A stretch of 64,000 nucleotides of DNA, taken from assembly GCA_028282905.1 (NCBI GenBank), contig JANQGW010000183.1, positions 26,507 to 90,506 on the forward strand, read 5' to 3'. This DNA is from Sedimentisphaerales bacterium. Its GTDB lineage: Bacteria; Planctomycetota; Phycisphaerae; Sedimentisphaerales; Anaerohalosphaeraceae. Shown piece by piece: positions 53,801 through 61,401 of the stretch. Both the position numbers and the translations under genes were made by a program. The first letter of the stretch is position 1. Each line of letters begins with the position of its first letter. The notes under the pieces were generated by a model, which was not told where the DNA came from, did no database searches, and worked only from the letters and a program-made list of their open reading frames with translations.

Positions 53801-56501
53801 ATTCAACTTTATGCTTGATAATGTCATAATCTTCCGGCTGGCCGCCAAAATAGTCGGCACAGTAGTGTTCATCCGGCCGCTCGGTGGCGTCATGGACGCC
53901 CCAGTAAATCCCGTTGACATAGACATGAACGAAGTAGCCCTTCAGGGCCGGCCAGCCCATATCCTGATGCATCACGCGAGCATAATTGTCGCGGCAGTAG
54001 AGCGCGTTGTTGTAACCAATATAGTCGCCGCTGCGATAACAGCAATAGGACCAGGTATCGAAATAATTACCGCGTAAGACAATGTTATTGATGGTATCGA
54101 CCGCGTCCTTGCCGAAAAACGGGTACTTCAGCTTAGCAGCACCGTATTCATTACGGAATGCGAATCGCAGCGACTTTTTGCCGTAAGTTTTGTTGCGGCT
54201 GCCGCCGCCGTGAATTCGAAGGCCGCCGTCTTCCTGGAAACCCTTACTGCCGTCGGCCAAGATCAACTCAATGGACGCTTCTCTCTCCCAGTAAGCACCA
54301 CGCGAAGTTGGATTGGCGAAAATACCGCTTGGTCCCCACATATCATCGGCCGACAAGGCCAGTGACACCGTCGGGATGGATTTGAGGTCATCAATGAGGC
54401 TACTGCTGTAGCGGGGGTCATTGACAATCTCCGGGTCCATCTGGTAATCCCACCGATAGTCAACCGGCAGCCCCGCGCCGGTCTGGGCCAGTACGTCCTG
54501 CAGGAACAGATAGCTCTGGGTCGCCACTTTCGAGTCGCCGTAGTCCGGCTTGACGGCAATCGCCCGGACAACCGTGGTGGTGGTCACGGAAATCGGCCCG
54601 GTATAAGGAACACCGGCAGTTTCATCCGGCGCGCTGCCGTCGGTCGTGTAATAAATGGCAGTTCCTTCAGTATCCGTGGTAATTGTCACGCTGAAGGGAT
54701 TTTCGTAAAAACCATGCTGAACTGATAGTTTGGGTTCATCGACAAAGCCGGCCACTCCCGGACCGTTTAACGTCCCGGGCGTCGGCTGGGCAAAGTACAC
54801 AATCTCGCTGCTGGAAAAATCGACACCGTAAGACACATCCACCACCTGCTCCGGGAAATCCTTGCCGCCGGCGTCATACTCGCTGGTGACGGTGGTGCCG
54901 TCGGGTTTGACCAGGGCCAGATAGTCGCCGTCGGCCGCGAGTGAAAAATTTGTATGCAGATAGCCGGACGAATCGACATACGGATAGTTTTCGGGATATG
55001 ATGGCTGTGTTTTTCCCGAGGCGAAGACAATCAGGTGTTTGCCGGCCTCAATACTGTACCCGGCTGGGAACCGCCACTTCGTTAGGTTTGAGTCATTGTC
55101 CGTCAGGTACCAATTCTCCAGGCTGATCGTCTCGTCGCTTTCGTTATAAATCTCGATCCAGTCGGAAGGTAGGCCGTCTCCATCCAGAAAAGCACTATCG
55201 TTGCTGGCCATGAATTCACTGATGACCAGGCTGCGGCTATCGGCAAGCCAGTTGGACGCGATAATCGATAAATCCGACAGCTCCACACCGACCATCCCGT
55301 CCAGATTTCCGCATGACGGCAGCAAGCACGCCATGTCAAGCCAGTTGGCTCCAAAAGCGAGCAAATCAGCCAGACCTACCCGGCAGTCGCCGCTCAGATC
55401 ACCCGGCAGGTAGTTGAGCTGCGGGTTGACGCACCATGACTCGTTGTCTGCAACCGTCACAAGCACCGGCAGAATGGTAATGCCGTCAAAACGAGGATCC
55501 GAGCTTGTCGCATGATGCGTAATCATGACCTGATGCGGCCCTTCAATGAATGTATCATCGACCGCCTGCACGGTCACCGTCTGCACATCCGTCCAATTGC
55601 CCGGCTGCCATTGAAGAAGTACCGGTACGCCCGGACCGGCGCCCAAGTCGATATCGGCCCCGCTGCCGTCACCGGCTTCATCCGGCGTTACGGACACTGT
55701 CACGGTATCGGTCGGCGGTTCCAGCAATTGGATGGTATAGGTATCTGTCGTCGCTGCTTCTTCGTCCACGGATGTGTCGCCGTCACTTTGAATCACATTA
55801 ATTCCGAAGGCAGTCAAGCTGATAGAGTGCCAATAGGCCTCGATGCCGGTGCCGCCGGTACTGCCGGAAGCAAAGCGGACAGCATTATCATAATTGGTGT
55901 TTGAGCCGCCGTCTTTGATATCGAACACGCCCTGGCTTTGGCCATCAACGAAAAACTCATATTGTGAAGAAAGCGGCTGGCCAACGCATCGGATGCTATG
56001 AAATTCATTGGCTGAATCTGATTCGAGTGTGATCGTACCGCCATGGACCGGGCTGACCTGAAACGCATTTCCCGAAGCAGTTTGAATCGTGAACCCCACC
56101 CGCTCCTGCGAGGTCAGGCCCCAGCCGGGATCATTGGCGACACTGACGCCCCAGGCGCCAAACCCGGCAAACGAGGCGTCCGGGCCGGGACGCACGGTCA
56201 TCGTAAATTCCCACCCGCTGATATACATCATCTGTAAATCTGCCGGTGAAAGCTCGGTGTAATAAGCGGGATTAAGATTCGCGGCGTTATCCAGAATGCG
56301 CCAGGCGTTGGTTCCGTTGAGATTGATCCCTTCGAGTGTAACATTTGTGCCCGAGCCGGATTCTGTCCAGCCCTGACTGACTGGGCTTTCGATCGGTGTT
56401 CCGGCATCCGCGTCATATTGCCCCAGAATCCCCGCGCTTGCAAAGGCTGACAGCCCCGCAAAACAAATCAGGATAAAATATGCTGTAACTGCCTTGCCCA
56501 T
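50877..56501 (-). CDS. Giant secreted CotH-kinase / lamin-tail / dockerin protein
   Basis: About 1874 residues with a signal peptide (MGKAVTAYFILICFAGLSAFASA). In order: a lectin-like jelly roll (about 25-240), a Calx-beta-like segment (about 245-350), a dockerin-type repeat (YLPGDLSGDCRVGLADLLAFGANWL, then GNLDGMVGVELSDLSIIASNWL), a first lamin-tail domain (LVISEFMASNDSAFLDGDG), a chitobiase C-terminal-like Fn3 region (AIYYTTDGSAPDET) and a CotH kinase-like domain (LRIHGGGSR, HDATERPDEHYC, FRFIEWDAESFLF). Three more lamin-tail domains follow (LRITELMYHPADPNTEFVEF, VVINELLAHSDTHPDDWIEL, LVISEIMYHPQNNADAEYVEL). The dockerin predicts docking to a surface or scaffold partner. The role of CotH domains outside spores is unsettled. 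It converges on the araC gene with 9 bp between. Confidence 0.9.
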   Translation of the reverse strand: MGKAVTAYFILICFAGLSAFASAGILGQYDADAGTPIESPVSQGWTESGSGTNVTLEGINLNGTNAWRILDNAANLNPAYYTELSPADLQMMYISGWEFTMTVRPGPDASFAGFGAWGVSVANDPGWGLTSQERVGFTIQTASGNAFQVSPVHGGTITLESDSANEFHSIRCVGQPLSSQYEFFVDGQSQGVFDIKDGGSNTNYDNAVRFASGSTGGTGIEAYWHSISLTAFGINVIQSDGDTSVDEEAATTDTYTIQLLEPPTDTVTVSVTPDEAGDGSGADIDLGAGPGVPVLLQWQPGNWTDVQTVTVQAVDDTFIEGPHQVMITHHATSSDPRFDGITILPVLVTVADNESWCVNPQLNYLPGDLSGDCRVGLADLLAFGANWLDMACLLPSCGNLDGMVGVELSDLSIIASNWLADSRSLVISEFMASNDSAFLDGDGLPSDWIEIYNESDETISLENWYLTDNDSNLTKWRFPAGYSIEAGKHLIVFASGKTQPSYPENYPYVDSSGYLHTNFSLAADGDYLALVKPDGTTVTSEYDAGGKDFPEQVVDVSYGVDFSSSEIVYFAQPTPGTLNGPGVAGFVDEPKLSVQHGFYENPFSVTITTDTEGTAIYYTTDGSAPDETAGVPYTGPISVTTTTVVRAIAVKPDYGDSKVATQSYLFLQDVLAQTGAGLPVDYRWDYQMDPEIVNDPRYSSSLIDDLKSIPTVSLALSADDMWGPSGIFANPTSRGAYWEREASIELILADGSKGFQEDGGLRIHGGGSRNKTYGKKSLRFAFRNEYGAAKLKYPFFGKDAVDTINNIVLRGNYFDTWSYCCYRSGDYIGYNNALYCRDNYARVMHQDMGWPALKGYFVHVYVNGIYWGVHDATERPDEHYCADYFGGQPEDYDIIKHKVELVSGNREAWDELMILIDGDMSTHQLYAQVCERVDIDDFIDYVLLNIWGGNKDWPHNNWYVYRNRAQNGPFRFIEWDAESFLFELGTNRTGVNSGNSPGELYSKLRQNEEFRLRFADHVHRHMFNGGALTVEACLERFIAITDALRPALNPEAARWGDTRDYWEGSTNPPLNTIDTWDPVVTKKIDSYIPQRSPLVLDQLRAAHLYPATEAPIFNVNGTYQHGGYIDANDLIEMTLTGSGGGTYVEAELVAEGALVYAHVPTDNSLGQTWTTVDFTPTADWTDGTTGTGVGYDTGSDYDNWIDTDVQSIMRNHSKSVLCRIEFDYDSSLGVETLQLSMKYDDGFVAYLNGTEICRSSTVTNDVPGSAAAGNHEASATPEVFDVTAHVGLLLDGENVLAIHGINASLTSSDMIVLPRLTGEYPDTQTGPTPIWYTVNGEDPRLPGGAINPNAVNYTEGLTLNAAAHLKARTLQGGVWSALNEATFAVGPVAGSLRITELMYHPADPNTEFVEFKNVGTETINLSLVQMTNGVDFTFPSMDLLPGQYTLAVQNIPAFTAKYGTGHSIAGQYTGQLENGGEKVEMQDAFGSIIHQFDYKDGWFDITDGEGFSLTIKDPAATDPNLWDDKSGWRPSAMPGGSPGADDAGDIPAIGAVVINELLAHSDTHPDDWIELHNTTDTPVNIGGWFLSDDNDTEQERKKYQIPEGTFIEPNDFIVFYESQSFNNPSAPGCNIPFQLSENGETVYLQSGSGGVLTGYYETERFGPSDKDIAFGRHQKSTGTFNFVAMSTNTPAATNAYPKVGPLVISEIMYHPQNNADAEYVELKNISASNVTLYDFTTNEPWRFVDDADDPGVEFYFSATPVTVNAGQTILLIKHEAAFKAEFGNDSLDGITWFEWTDGSLSNGSEKPELQMPGDVDMQGNRKYIRIDRVSYDDELPWPANADGQGQSLTKPADKLNQYGNDPIDWQAATPSPGL

Positions 56502-56873
56502 CACATCTCCGCCTTTTGAACACTGACATTTTTCTGCAAAATTCAAGACCCACCCCATTAAATAGTTGTCACTGCCTCTAACACCATGCCTGACACAGCT
56601 AATTCAAGGCTTTTTCCGCTATAGTTCCCCTCTAAGGCCTTCCGGCGTCATAAGCCTGACCCGAAGACCATTAAAGGCACGACATGCATACTTAAGTGCT
56701 TAAGTGTACATGTTAGCATAATTCAGCGGCAAAGTCAACTTTCAAGCCGCAAAAACGAATGAATGCCCCGTGGTGGATGGACAGGAGAAAAGAAATACCC
56801 CTTAACTCTCTAAAATAAAAAGAGTTATATTCGCATAAAAAAAGGTGCGACCCGTTATGAATCACACCAGCAG
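56502..56873. other. Intergenic boundary region between backbone and island
   Basis: About 370 bp with no gene. It includes the upstream region of the giant protein gene and a palindrome ACTTAAG-TG-CTTAAGT at 56690-56705. The sequence becomes AT-rich towards the tRNA fragment at its right end. Confidence 0.5.
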
Positions 56874-57103
56874 TGGGCGTTACTGGACTTGAACAAAAAA
56901 AGGAAAATGTCGCACAAGACTTTGTAAATAAAGAAGTTAGCGAGACACCCTCTCCATGTAGAAAAGTCTTAAAGGTGCATAATCGGGTGCATGAAAGTGA
57001 TTTCCCCACAGAACTGCAGGAAATCATCGATTCCTGGGATAAACTGCCTAGACACATTAAATTGACCATTCAAACTCTTATTAAATCTTGCTCTGAAATA
57101 TAA
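56873..57103 (+). pseudogene. Possible C-terminal remnant of a planctomycete site-specific integrase
   Basis: An open frame of 76 codons begins inside the tRNA fragment and ends LQEIIDSWDKLPRHIKLTI plus a short tail. The W-x-x-L-P-x-x-I-K-x-x-I pattern resembles, from memory, the tail found on tyrosine recombinases of planctomycete integrative elements. No catalytic part is present. The position against the putative att site fits. It may also be a stand-alone small gene. Confidence 0.35.
56874..56894 (-). other. tRNA 3' end fragment, probable integration (att) site
   Basis: Read on the minus strand, these 21 bases begin GTTCAAGTCCAG and end ACGCCCA. They match tRNA positions 53-73 exactly: the G53:C61 pair around a TTCAAGT T-loop, the 3' half of the T-stem, the 7-nt 3' half of the acceptor stem and discriminator A. 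No CCA follows and the rest of the tRNA is missing. This is the scar left at the distal end of an element inserted in a tRNA gene. The orientation puts the element to the right and the intact tRNA beyond the window. The isotype cannot be told. Confidence 0.7.
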
Positions 57104-57570
57104 AACTAAAGGAATATGGTTTTATGCTGTTTTGACATGTTTTTCAAGGCCAGCATTAGTATTTATGTCGTGAAAATTTGAAGAAAATTGAGCATCAGTT
57201 CGACAGTCCTCCATTCGCTCCATAACCCCTTTATTTACAGTGGTTTAAAGTGAATTTTTTAGCCAAAAACGAGGGTTACAAGTGAATGACAAGTCAATAA
57301 CAACTGGTGCCAGGAGAGAATTACAAGTGGCGATTGACACCATTTTGACACCACTCAAGTTTTTATTTCCTCTATAATGCCCCATATTTGCTTTCTAAGA
57401 GCTTATATTCTTCTGGGTTTAAAACGGTCTTAGAAGTGTATCAACTTGCCCCCAACCCAGATCATTCTCTTAACCCAAACAACCAAGCTGTGTCACTTCT
57501 GCTAATGGGAAATAATGATAATCAAAGAAGCAATCATTAGGAACAGGCCAAAAACTGACATGTGACAAGT
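57104..57570. other. AT-rich non-coding stretch in the island
   Basis: About 470 bp without a convincing gene on either strand. A TTACAAGTG word occurs twice (57276-57284 and 57321-57329), and GACACCA is repeated near 57336-57353. These could be recombinase arm-type sites next to the att scar, but this is only suggestive. Confidence 0.45.
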
Positions 57571-58425
57571 CTAAGAAACTATCCATTCTTTATCTTCGTC
57601 TCTTAGTAGCCTTGTAATTCGTGACCTTAAACTCTTTATAAGACATTGAATTGCCTGACAATATACCCACGCCTCATATTCATGCGATGGCCTTGAATCA
57701 ATGAAATCTATGCCCTCCGCAATTTCTTTAAGATACCAATCTAGCTGGATTCTAGCATGTCCTATCTCATGAAGGAATGCCGATTCGTAGGCTTTTTTTG
57801 AACCTGTTTTTTCGCTGATTATTTTTTCATTATATGTTATTTGCAGCGTCACCTTGCTTGCATCATCTATTTTGCGACTAACATGAAGCCTAGATGCAAA
57901 GTTTCCAAAATTCTTTAACTGTTTCTTTGACGCCCTATTAAATTCGATCTTAATAGATTCAACGGGCATTGCCTGTCCCATAATTTTATCATTTAAGTCT
58001 TTGAGATTATCAGCATTTTTAACCGCTTCTTCCGCAAACTGTAAAAGTAAATAGCTTAAATTATCATCACCTGATAAATAATGTTTGTCTCCAATTATTA
58101 ATCTATCTAAACAATAGTTTTCATAATATTTAAGAAACTTACAAATGTCCGGGTTGAAAAGTTGAAGCTTTCTGCCTTGTTTCGTCCAAGGACGATCTTC
58201 ATTAATTCTGCGTTGCTCAAGCCAGTGAAGGAGTTTTGAAATGAATTCAGGAATATTTTCAATTATGGTTTCGTCATCCCAAAACGCTTCATCAAGTGTG
58301 TGGGCTGACCCAAAACAATTCTCAAGAATCTTATTTTTTGTTTTATCTTTAGACCAAAATAAAGAGATGTATTCAGTGAGATCTTTTGCAGCTTTCCCGG
58401 AAATATTAGGAAATCGTTGAAACAT
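57571..58425 (-). CDS. ImmA/IrrE-like zinc metalloprotease candidate (HExxH)
   Basis: About 284 residues from the ATG at 58425, which has AAGGAGAAGG upstream. The active-site motif FLHEIGHARIQLDW (HExxH) lies in the C-terminal third. It is followed 25 residues later by HEYEAWVYCQAIQCL, where the Glu-x-Glu-Ala stretch is placed like the third zinc ligand of ImmA/IrrE-type peptidases. The N-terminal 170 residues are unlike any domain I recognise. It lies downstream, on the same strand, of a small HTH-like protein, the usual arrangement for ImmA proteases that cleave a partner repressor. Confidence 0.6.
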   Translation of the reverse strand: MFQRFPNISGKAAKDLTEYISLFWSKDKTKNKILENCFGSAHTLDEAFWDDETIIENIPEFISKLLHWLEQRRINEDRPWTKQGRKLQLFNPDICKFLKYYENYCLDRLIIGDKHYLSGDDNLSYLLLQFAEEAVKNADNLKDLNDKIMGQAMPVESIKIEFNRASKKQLKNFGNFASRLHVSRKIDDASKVTLQITYNEKIISEKTGSKKAYESAFLHEIGHARIQLDWYLKEIAEGIDFIDSRPSHEYEAWVYCQAIQCLIKSLRSRITRLLRDEDKEWIVS

Positions 58426-58566
58426 TATTACCTTCTCCTTTTTATACAATCTTCTAGCGAGTGAATGTTTTAAAAGAAGTAGAAAGGACTAATAGGTAAC
58501 CTTGTTCAAACAAGGCCCTCCTTGGTCTCCTTTTGTGAATATAAATCCGCCTGACATCGTAAGATG

Positions 58567-58986
58567 TTAGTCTGACCAAACCAATTCCTCAATGGCGCGT
58601 AATACGATATAGTTTTCAAAGTCCACACTATCCTGTTCTTCTTTATCCAATGTGTTGCAGTCTGGAAGTAGGGCAGCAGATAGAATAGGATACTTTTTTT
58701 GTGCCTCTTGCCAATATTTCACATCGCACTGTTCAGTCATCAATTCTCCAAGAACTTCATGAATTGATATACCAAAATGACTACTCAGACGTTTGAACAG
58801 ACTATACTTAATTAGGTCATCACCATAAATGAGATGAAACATCTCATCGATTGGAATTTCATAATTATCTTGAATGAGTTTTAAGTCCCCCATCCCCTGT
58901 CCTTTAAGCTTACCTCTCATCACCTCAGTCATTCTACGGAATACCCCATCACGTTTCCCCTCAAAACAATCGAGCGCAGCAGTCAT
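58567..58986 (-). CDS. Small HTH-like protein, paralogue 1, paired with the metalloprotease
   Basis: The protein is 139 residues. GGGGAGA precedes the ATG. Residues about 32-80 have the spacing of an XRE/Cro-type helix-turn-helix (LKLIQDNYEIPIDEMFHLIYG, then FKRLSSHFGISIHEVLG). The C-terminal part has YWQEAQKKYPILSAALLP and ends YIVLRAIEELVWSD. The same C-terminal pattern appears in the divergent protein at 59487-59927. It is 141 bp upstream of the HExxH protein gene. The HTH call is from pattern only. Confidence 0.55.
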   Translation of the reverse strand: MTAALDCFEGKRDGVFRRMTEVMRGKLKGQGMGDLKLIQDNYEIPIDEMFHLIYGDDLIKYSLFKRLSSHFGISIHEVLGELMTEQCDVKYWQEAQKKYPILSAALLPDCNTLDKEEQDSVDFENYIVLRAIEELVWSD

Positions 58987-59486
58987 TTTTTCTCCCCTTG
59001 TAAAAAATTTGGTTTGCTCATTACACCGTTCTCCACATGTATCTAGGGTCCATGTACCGCTTCATTAGACCTAACAATTCTGGTTCTTGTATGCGCAAAT
59101 CCTTTTGCACTCTGCCCAAAACTATCCTCAGGAAGTGCCTGAATTTTAGTAAATACCTTAACTACAACATTTTAGCAACTGTACCTATGGATTGTAAAGT
59201 ACTTTTCGGCAATTTTCTGGATTTCCATGAAGTTTTATATTATATATACTTTTAAAAGCTGTATCTTGTTCAGATACGCGAAACGTGACAAGCCATCCTT
59301 CTATTTCAACACAAGCCCATTGTCTGTCCATTTACAGGTGAACTATGCAAGTGTATCCCACGCATCAAGCATTTCCAGATGTCAGAATATGAATATCAAA
59401 TCATATTCTGATTAAATCTCAATTTCCGTAAGAAGTCATGTGGAATTTATAAAAAAGAAGGAATCAATCCTTAAGGATTCCGGACT
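58987..59486. other. Divergent regulatory region between the two paralogues
   Basis: About 500 bp, AT-rich, with no gene seen. It holds the promoters of the two divergent paralogue genes and a perfect 11-bp inverted repeat at 59382-59411. Confidence 0.55.
59382..59411. promoter_or_regulatory. Perfect 11-bp inverted repeat, candidate operator
   Basis: TCAGAATATGA (59382-59392) and TCATATTCTGA (59401-59411) are exact reverse complements separated by 8 nt. The site lies 76 bp before the 59487 gene and in the shared upstream region of both HTH-like paralogues, so it could be their operator. It lacks a T-run and is unlikely to be a terminator. Confidence 0.5.
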
Positions 59487-59927
59487 ATGCAAATCTTTAT
59501 ATATTGTTACGATTACATGTACGCAATGGAAACTATCAAAAGCAATCCCTTAGATCTTTACGGTGGAAAAAGGCATGTTGCAATGAGCATGCAGAAAAGT
59601 TTACAAAAATTATTTTTGAATAAGAAAGTTTATGATAATTTTGTGGAGCAAGGGCTAAATAAGAGCCTACTTGAAGACATTATTTCTGGACAGGAAATGC
59701 CTATAGGTCGGTTGTATAGAGTTTTTAATTTTGCTGAATTGTGTCATGGTGGAGATGATTTGGGAAATATTTTAAAAGAGCCATCATTTGCCAATGAAGA
59801 AACTAGGACCTATTGGGAAGAAACTTTTGAAAAATATCCAATAGTGTCAGTAGGAGAACCTGGAATGAATTTGGATCTCTATATATATCTTCGAGCAATT
59901 GAGGAAATGGCATGGGATAATGAATAA
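59487..59927 (+). CDS. Small HTH-like protein, paralogue 2
   Basis: The protein is 146 residues. AAGGA lies about nine bases upstream of the ATG; a later in-frame ATG (59526) is possible. The C-terminus has TYWEETFEKYPIVSVGEPG and YIYLRAIEEMAWDNE, closely matching the pattern in the protein at 58567-58986. Its N-terminal part (LNKSLLEDIISGQEMPIGRLYRVFNFAEL) is more divergent. No family name is known to me. Confidence 0.55.
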   Translation: MQIFIYCYDYMYAMETIKSNPLDLYGGKRHVAMSMQKSLQKLFLNKKVYDNFVEQGLNKSLLEDIISGQEMPIGRLYRVFNFAELCHGGDDLGNILKEPSFANEETRTYWEETFEKYPIVSVGEPGMNLDLYIYLRAIEEMAWDNE

Positions 59928-59931
59928 AGGG

Positions 59932-60165
59932 CTATAGCGAAGTTATGGAACTGGACTTCAAATCGTCCCAATAATTTTCTTCACTAAGAATGATCCGCTT
60001 CTTGCCTGTTGCTTTTAATAACTCTTCTTTGAGTATAGCATTTTCAGCTTTCAAATATTCGATTATCTCCTGTTGCTGCCGATTCATCCATCCTGCCAGC
60101 ATCGTGAGAAGCATCATAGTTGGTTTTGTTTTCATGAAATTTTCGTTTATCTGAATATCATCCAC
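59932..60165 (-). pseudogene. N-terminal remnant of a planctomycete DDE (rve-type) transposase
   Basis: The frame contains LLTMLAGWMNRQQQEIIEYLKAENAILKEELLKATGKKRIILSE, broken here as LAGWMNRQQQEIIEYL and AENAILKEELL. This is the start of a common planctomycete integrase-core transposase. It stops after about 77 codons, just before the region that would hold the DNA-binding and DDE domains. The original start was probably the ATG at 60135. It marks past transposition inside the island. Confidence 0.6.
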
Positions 60166-60197
60166 GAGAAATTGGAGCTTAGATTCTCTCTAATTCG

Positions 60198-60827
60198 CTA
60201 TTTTCTCCAAATATCAGACGATGGTCTGATTACCGGATTATTTCGCTTGCCGTAATACCTCTTGTTACGTCTCGCTTGTCTCCTTGACTCTTTCTGAACT
60301 TCATTCTTGACTTTTTCAAATTCAACTTTAAAGCGTTTTGCTAATTTTCCCACCGGAAACGTCACTGAGTATACTATGTGAATATAACCGATTAATATTG
60401 GGAAAAGTCGCTCTTTTTCTTTCAAAGGCTCGATTTGTTCAACGACAGACATAATTTCATCAATACACTCGCTTTCCTCTATTTGGCCATTTTTGTATCG
60501 AATGACAAGTTCATCAACCGTAGCGACAGGCCCAAGTTCAACGCCTTCCTCTATAATATCTATGTCAGCAGAAGTGATTTTAAATGCCTCAATAGCCCTT
60601 TTGACAAGATTAGATGCTTTATTAAAAAATGCAGTTACATCATTTGTGAAATAACTTATTCCTTGGCGAAAAGCTCCATACGATACTAATATTGAGTATA
60701 CCGCTGAAGAACCAAGCGTTATATATACAATGATTGAGCCATGCTCAATAGTAATCGTTGCTCTAACTCTTCGATGAAACATTCTTCTCAACTGGTTGTT
60801 AATTTTACCTTTAATCTCGCTTTTCAA
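60198..60827 (-). CDS. Hypothetical protein with N-terminal hydrophobic segment
   Basis: Up to 209 residues from a TTG at 60827; the ATG at 60782 is an alternative. The N-terminal part reads RATITIEHGSIIVYITLGSSAVYSILVSYGAFRQG, whose HGSI-V-hydrophobic-YG-FRQG pattern may form one membrane helix. A middle acidic helical part and a very basic C-terminal tail (RRQARRNKRYYGKRNN) follow. It lies 100 bp downstream of another small membrane-linked gene on the same strand. No known family is assigned. Confidence 0.5.
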   Translation of the reverse strand: MKSEIKGKINNQLRRMFHRRVRATITIEHGSIIVYITLGSSAVYSILVSYGAFRQGISYFTNDVTAFFNKASNLVKRAIEAFKITSADIDIIEEGVELGPVATVDELVIRYKNGQIEESECIDEIMSVVEQIEPLKEKERLFPILIGYIHIVYSVTFPVGKLAKRFKVEFEKVKNEVQKESRRQARRNKRYYGKRNNPVIRPSSDIWRK

Positions 60828-60927
60828 TGCCTTAAGAGAAGGCGGTTCTCTATTCGGTCAGTAAAAGCTCCCCGAAGAATATCGTCAGCCATTTGTCAAA
60901 TAAAATGAGATGGCTTTGACATGCGAG

Positions 60928-61230
60928 TTAAAATATTTTCTCTATCAACCCTAAGAGATTATTTACAAATGGTATTAATAGCGAAAGAGTAATGAATACT
61001 ATTATCCGCCATGCAGTCCAAGGATTAGCCTTAACCCTACTTTTAATTTGTTCAATGATATCAGGTGTTTCTTGGGAATCCTGATTCGACTCAATCTCGC
61101 GGACAATCTGAAGTACATTTGGGGATATCTTAAACATTGATGCATAACCACTTGATAACGAAGTAATATCTTCAACTGCCCCAAAGTTTTCCATTGTTCT
61201 TATTAAAATATCGTATTTTTTGTCATCCAT
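60928..61230 (-). CDS. Hypothetical 100-residue protein with C-terminal membrane anchor
   Basis: A soluble N-terminal region (MDDKKYDILIRTMENF, about residues 1-72) is followed by one membrane helix (WRIIVFITLSLLIPFVNNLLG) at the C-terminus. This is tail-anchored topology, unusual for a small bacterial protein. The ribosome-binding site is weak. It precedes the 60198-60827 gene, and the two may form one unit. Confidence 0.5.
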   Translation of the reverse strand: MDDKKYDILIRTMENFGAVEDITSLSSGYASMFKISPNVLQIVREIESNQDSQETPDIIEQIKSRVKANPWTAWRIIVFITLSLLIPFVNNLLGLIEKIF

Positions 61231-61401
61231 CTATTGAAGTTTGCTCAATCACCCATGGACGTTTTAAGAAAAAAGTTCGACCCTCTGAAAACCATCTTTC
61301 TAATATTTTTAGAGATTCAATTTCTTCTGCTTGTAAAATCATAAAATACGATATTAAGAACAACAGTACATATCTTTAAGAAATAATGACTGGTGAACTT
61401 T

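Noticed and set aside
52866..54077. 403-codon plus-strand frame opposite the giant CotH protein
   Set aside because: It lies entirely antisense to a gene with clear domain structure and reads as a compositional shadow.
56713..57069. 118-codon minus-strand frame across the island boundary
   Set aside because: It runs antisense through the tRNA fragment and non-coding sequence and has no start signal; the tRNA scar explains the conserved part.
57334..57378. TTGACA and TATAAT boxes in the island gap
   Set aside because: The spacing is far from 16-18 bp for either TTGACA copy, and no plus-strand gene follows.
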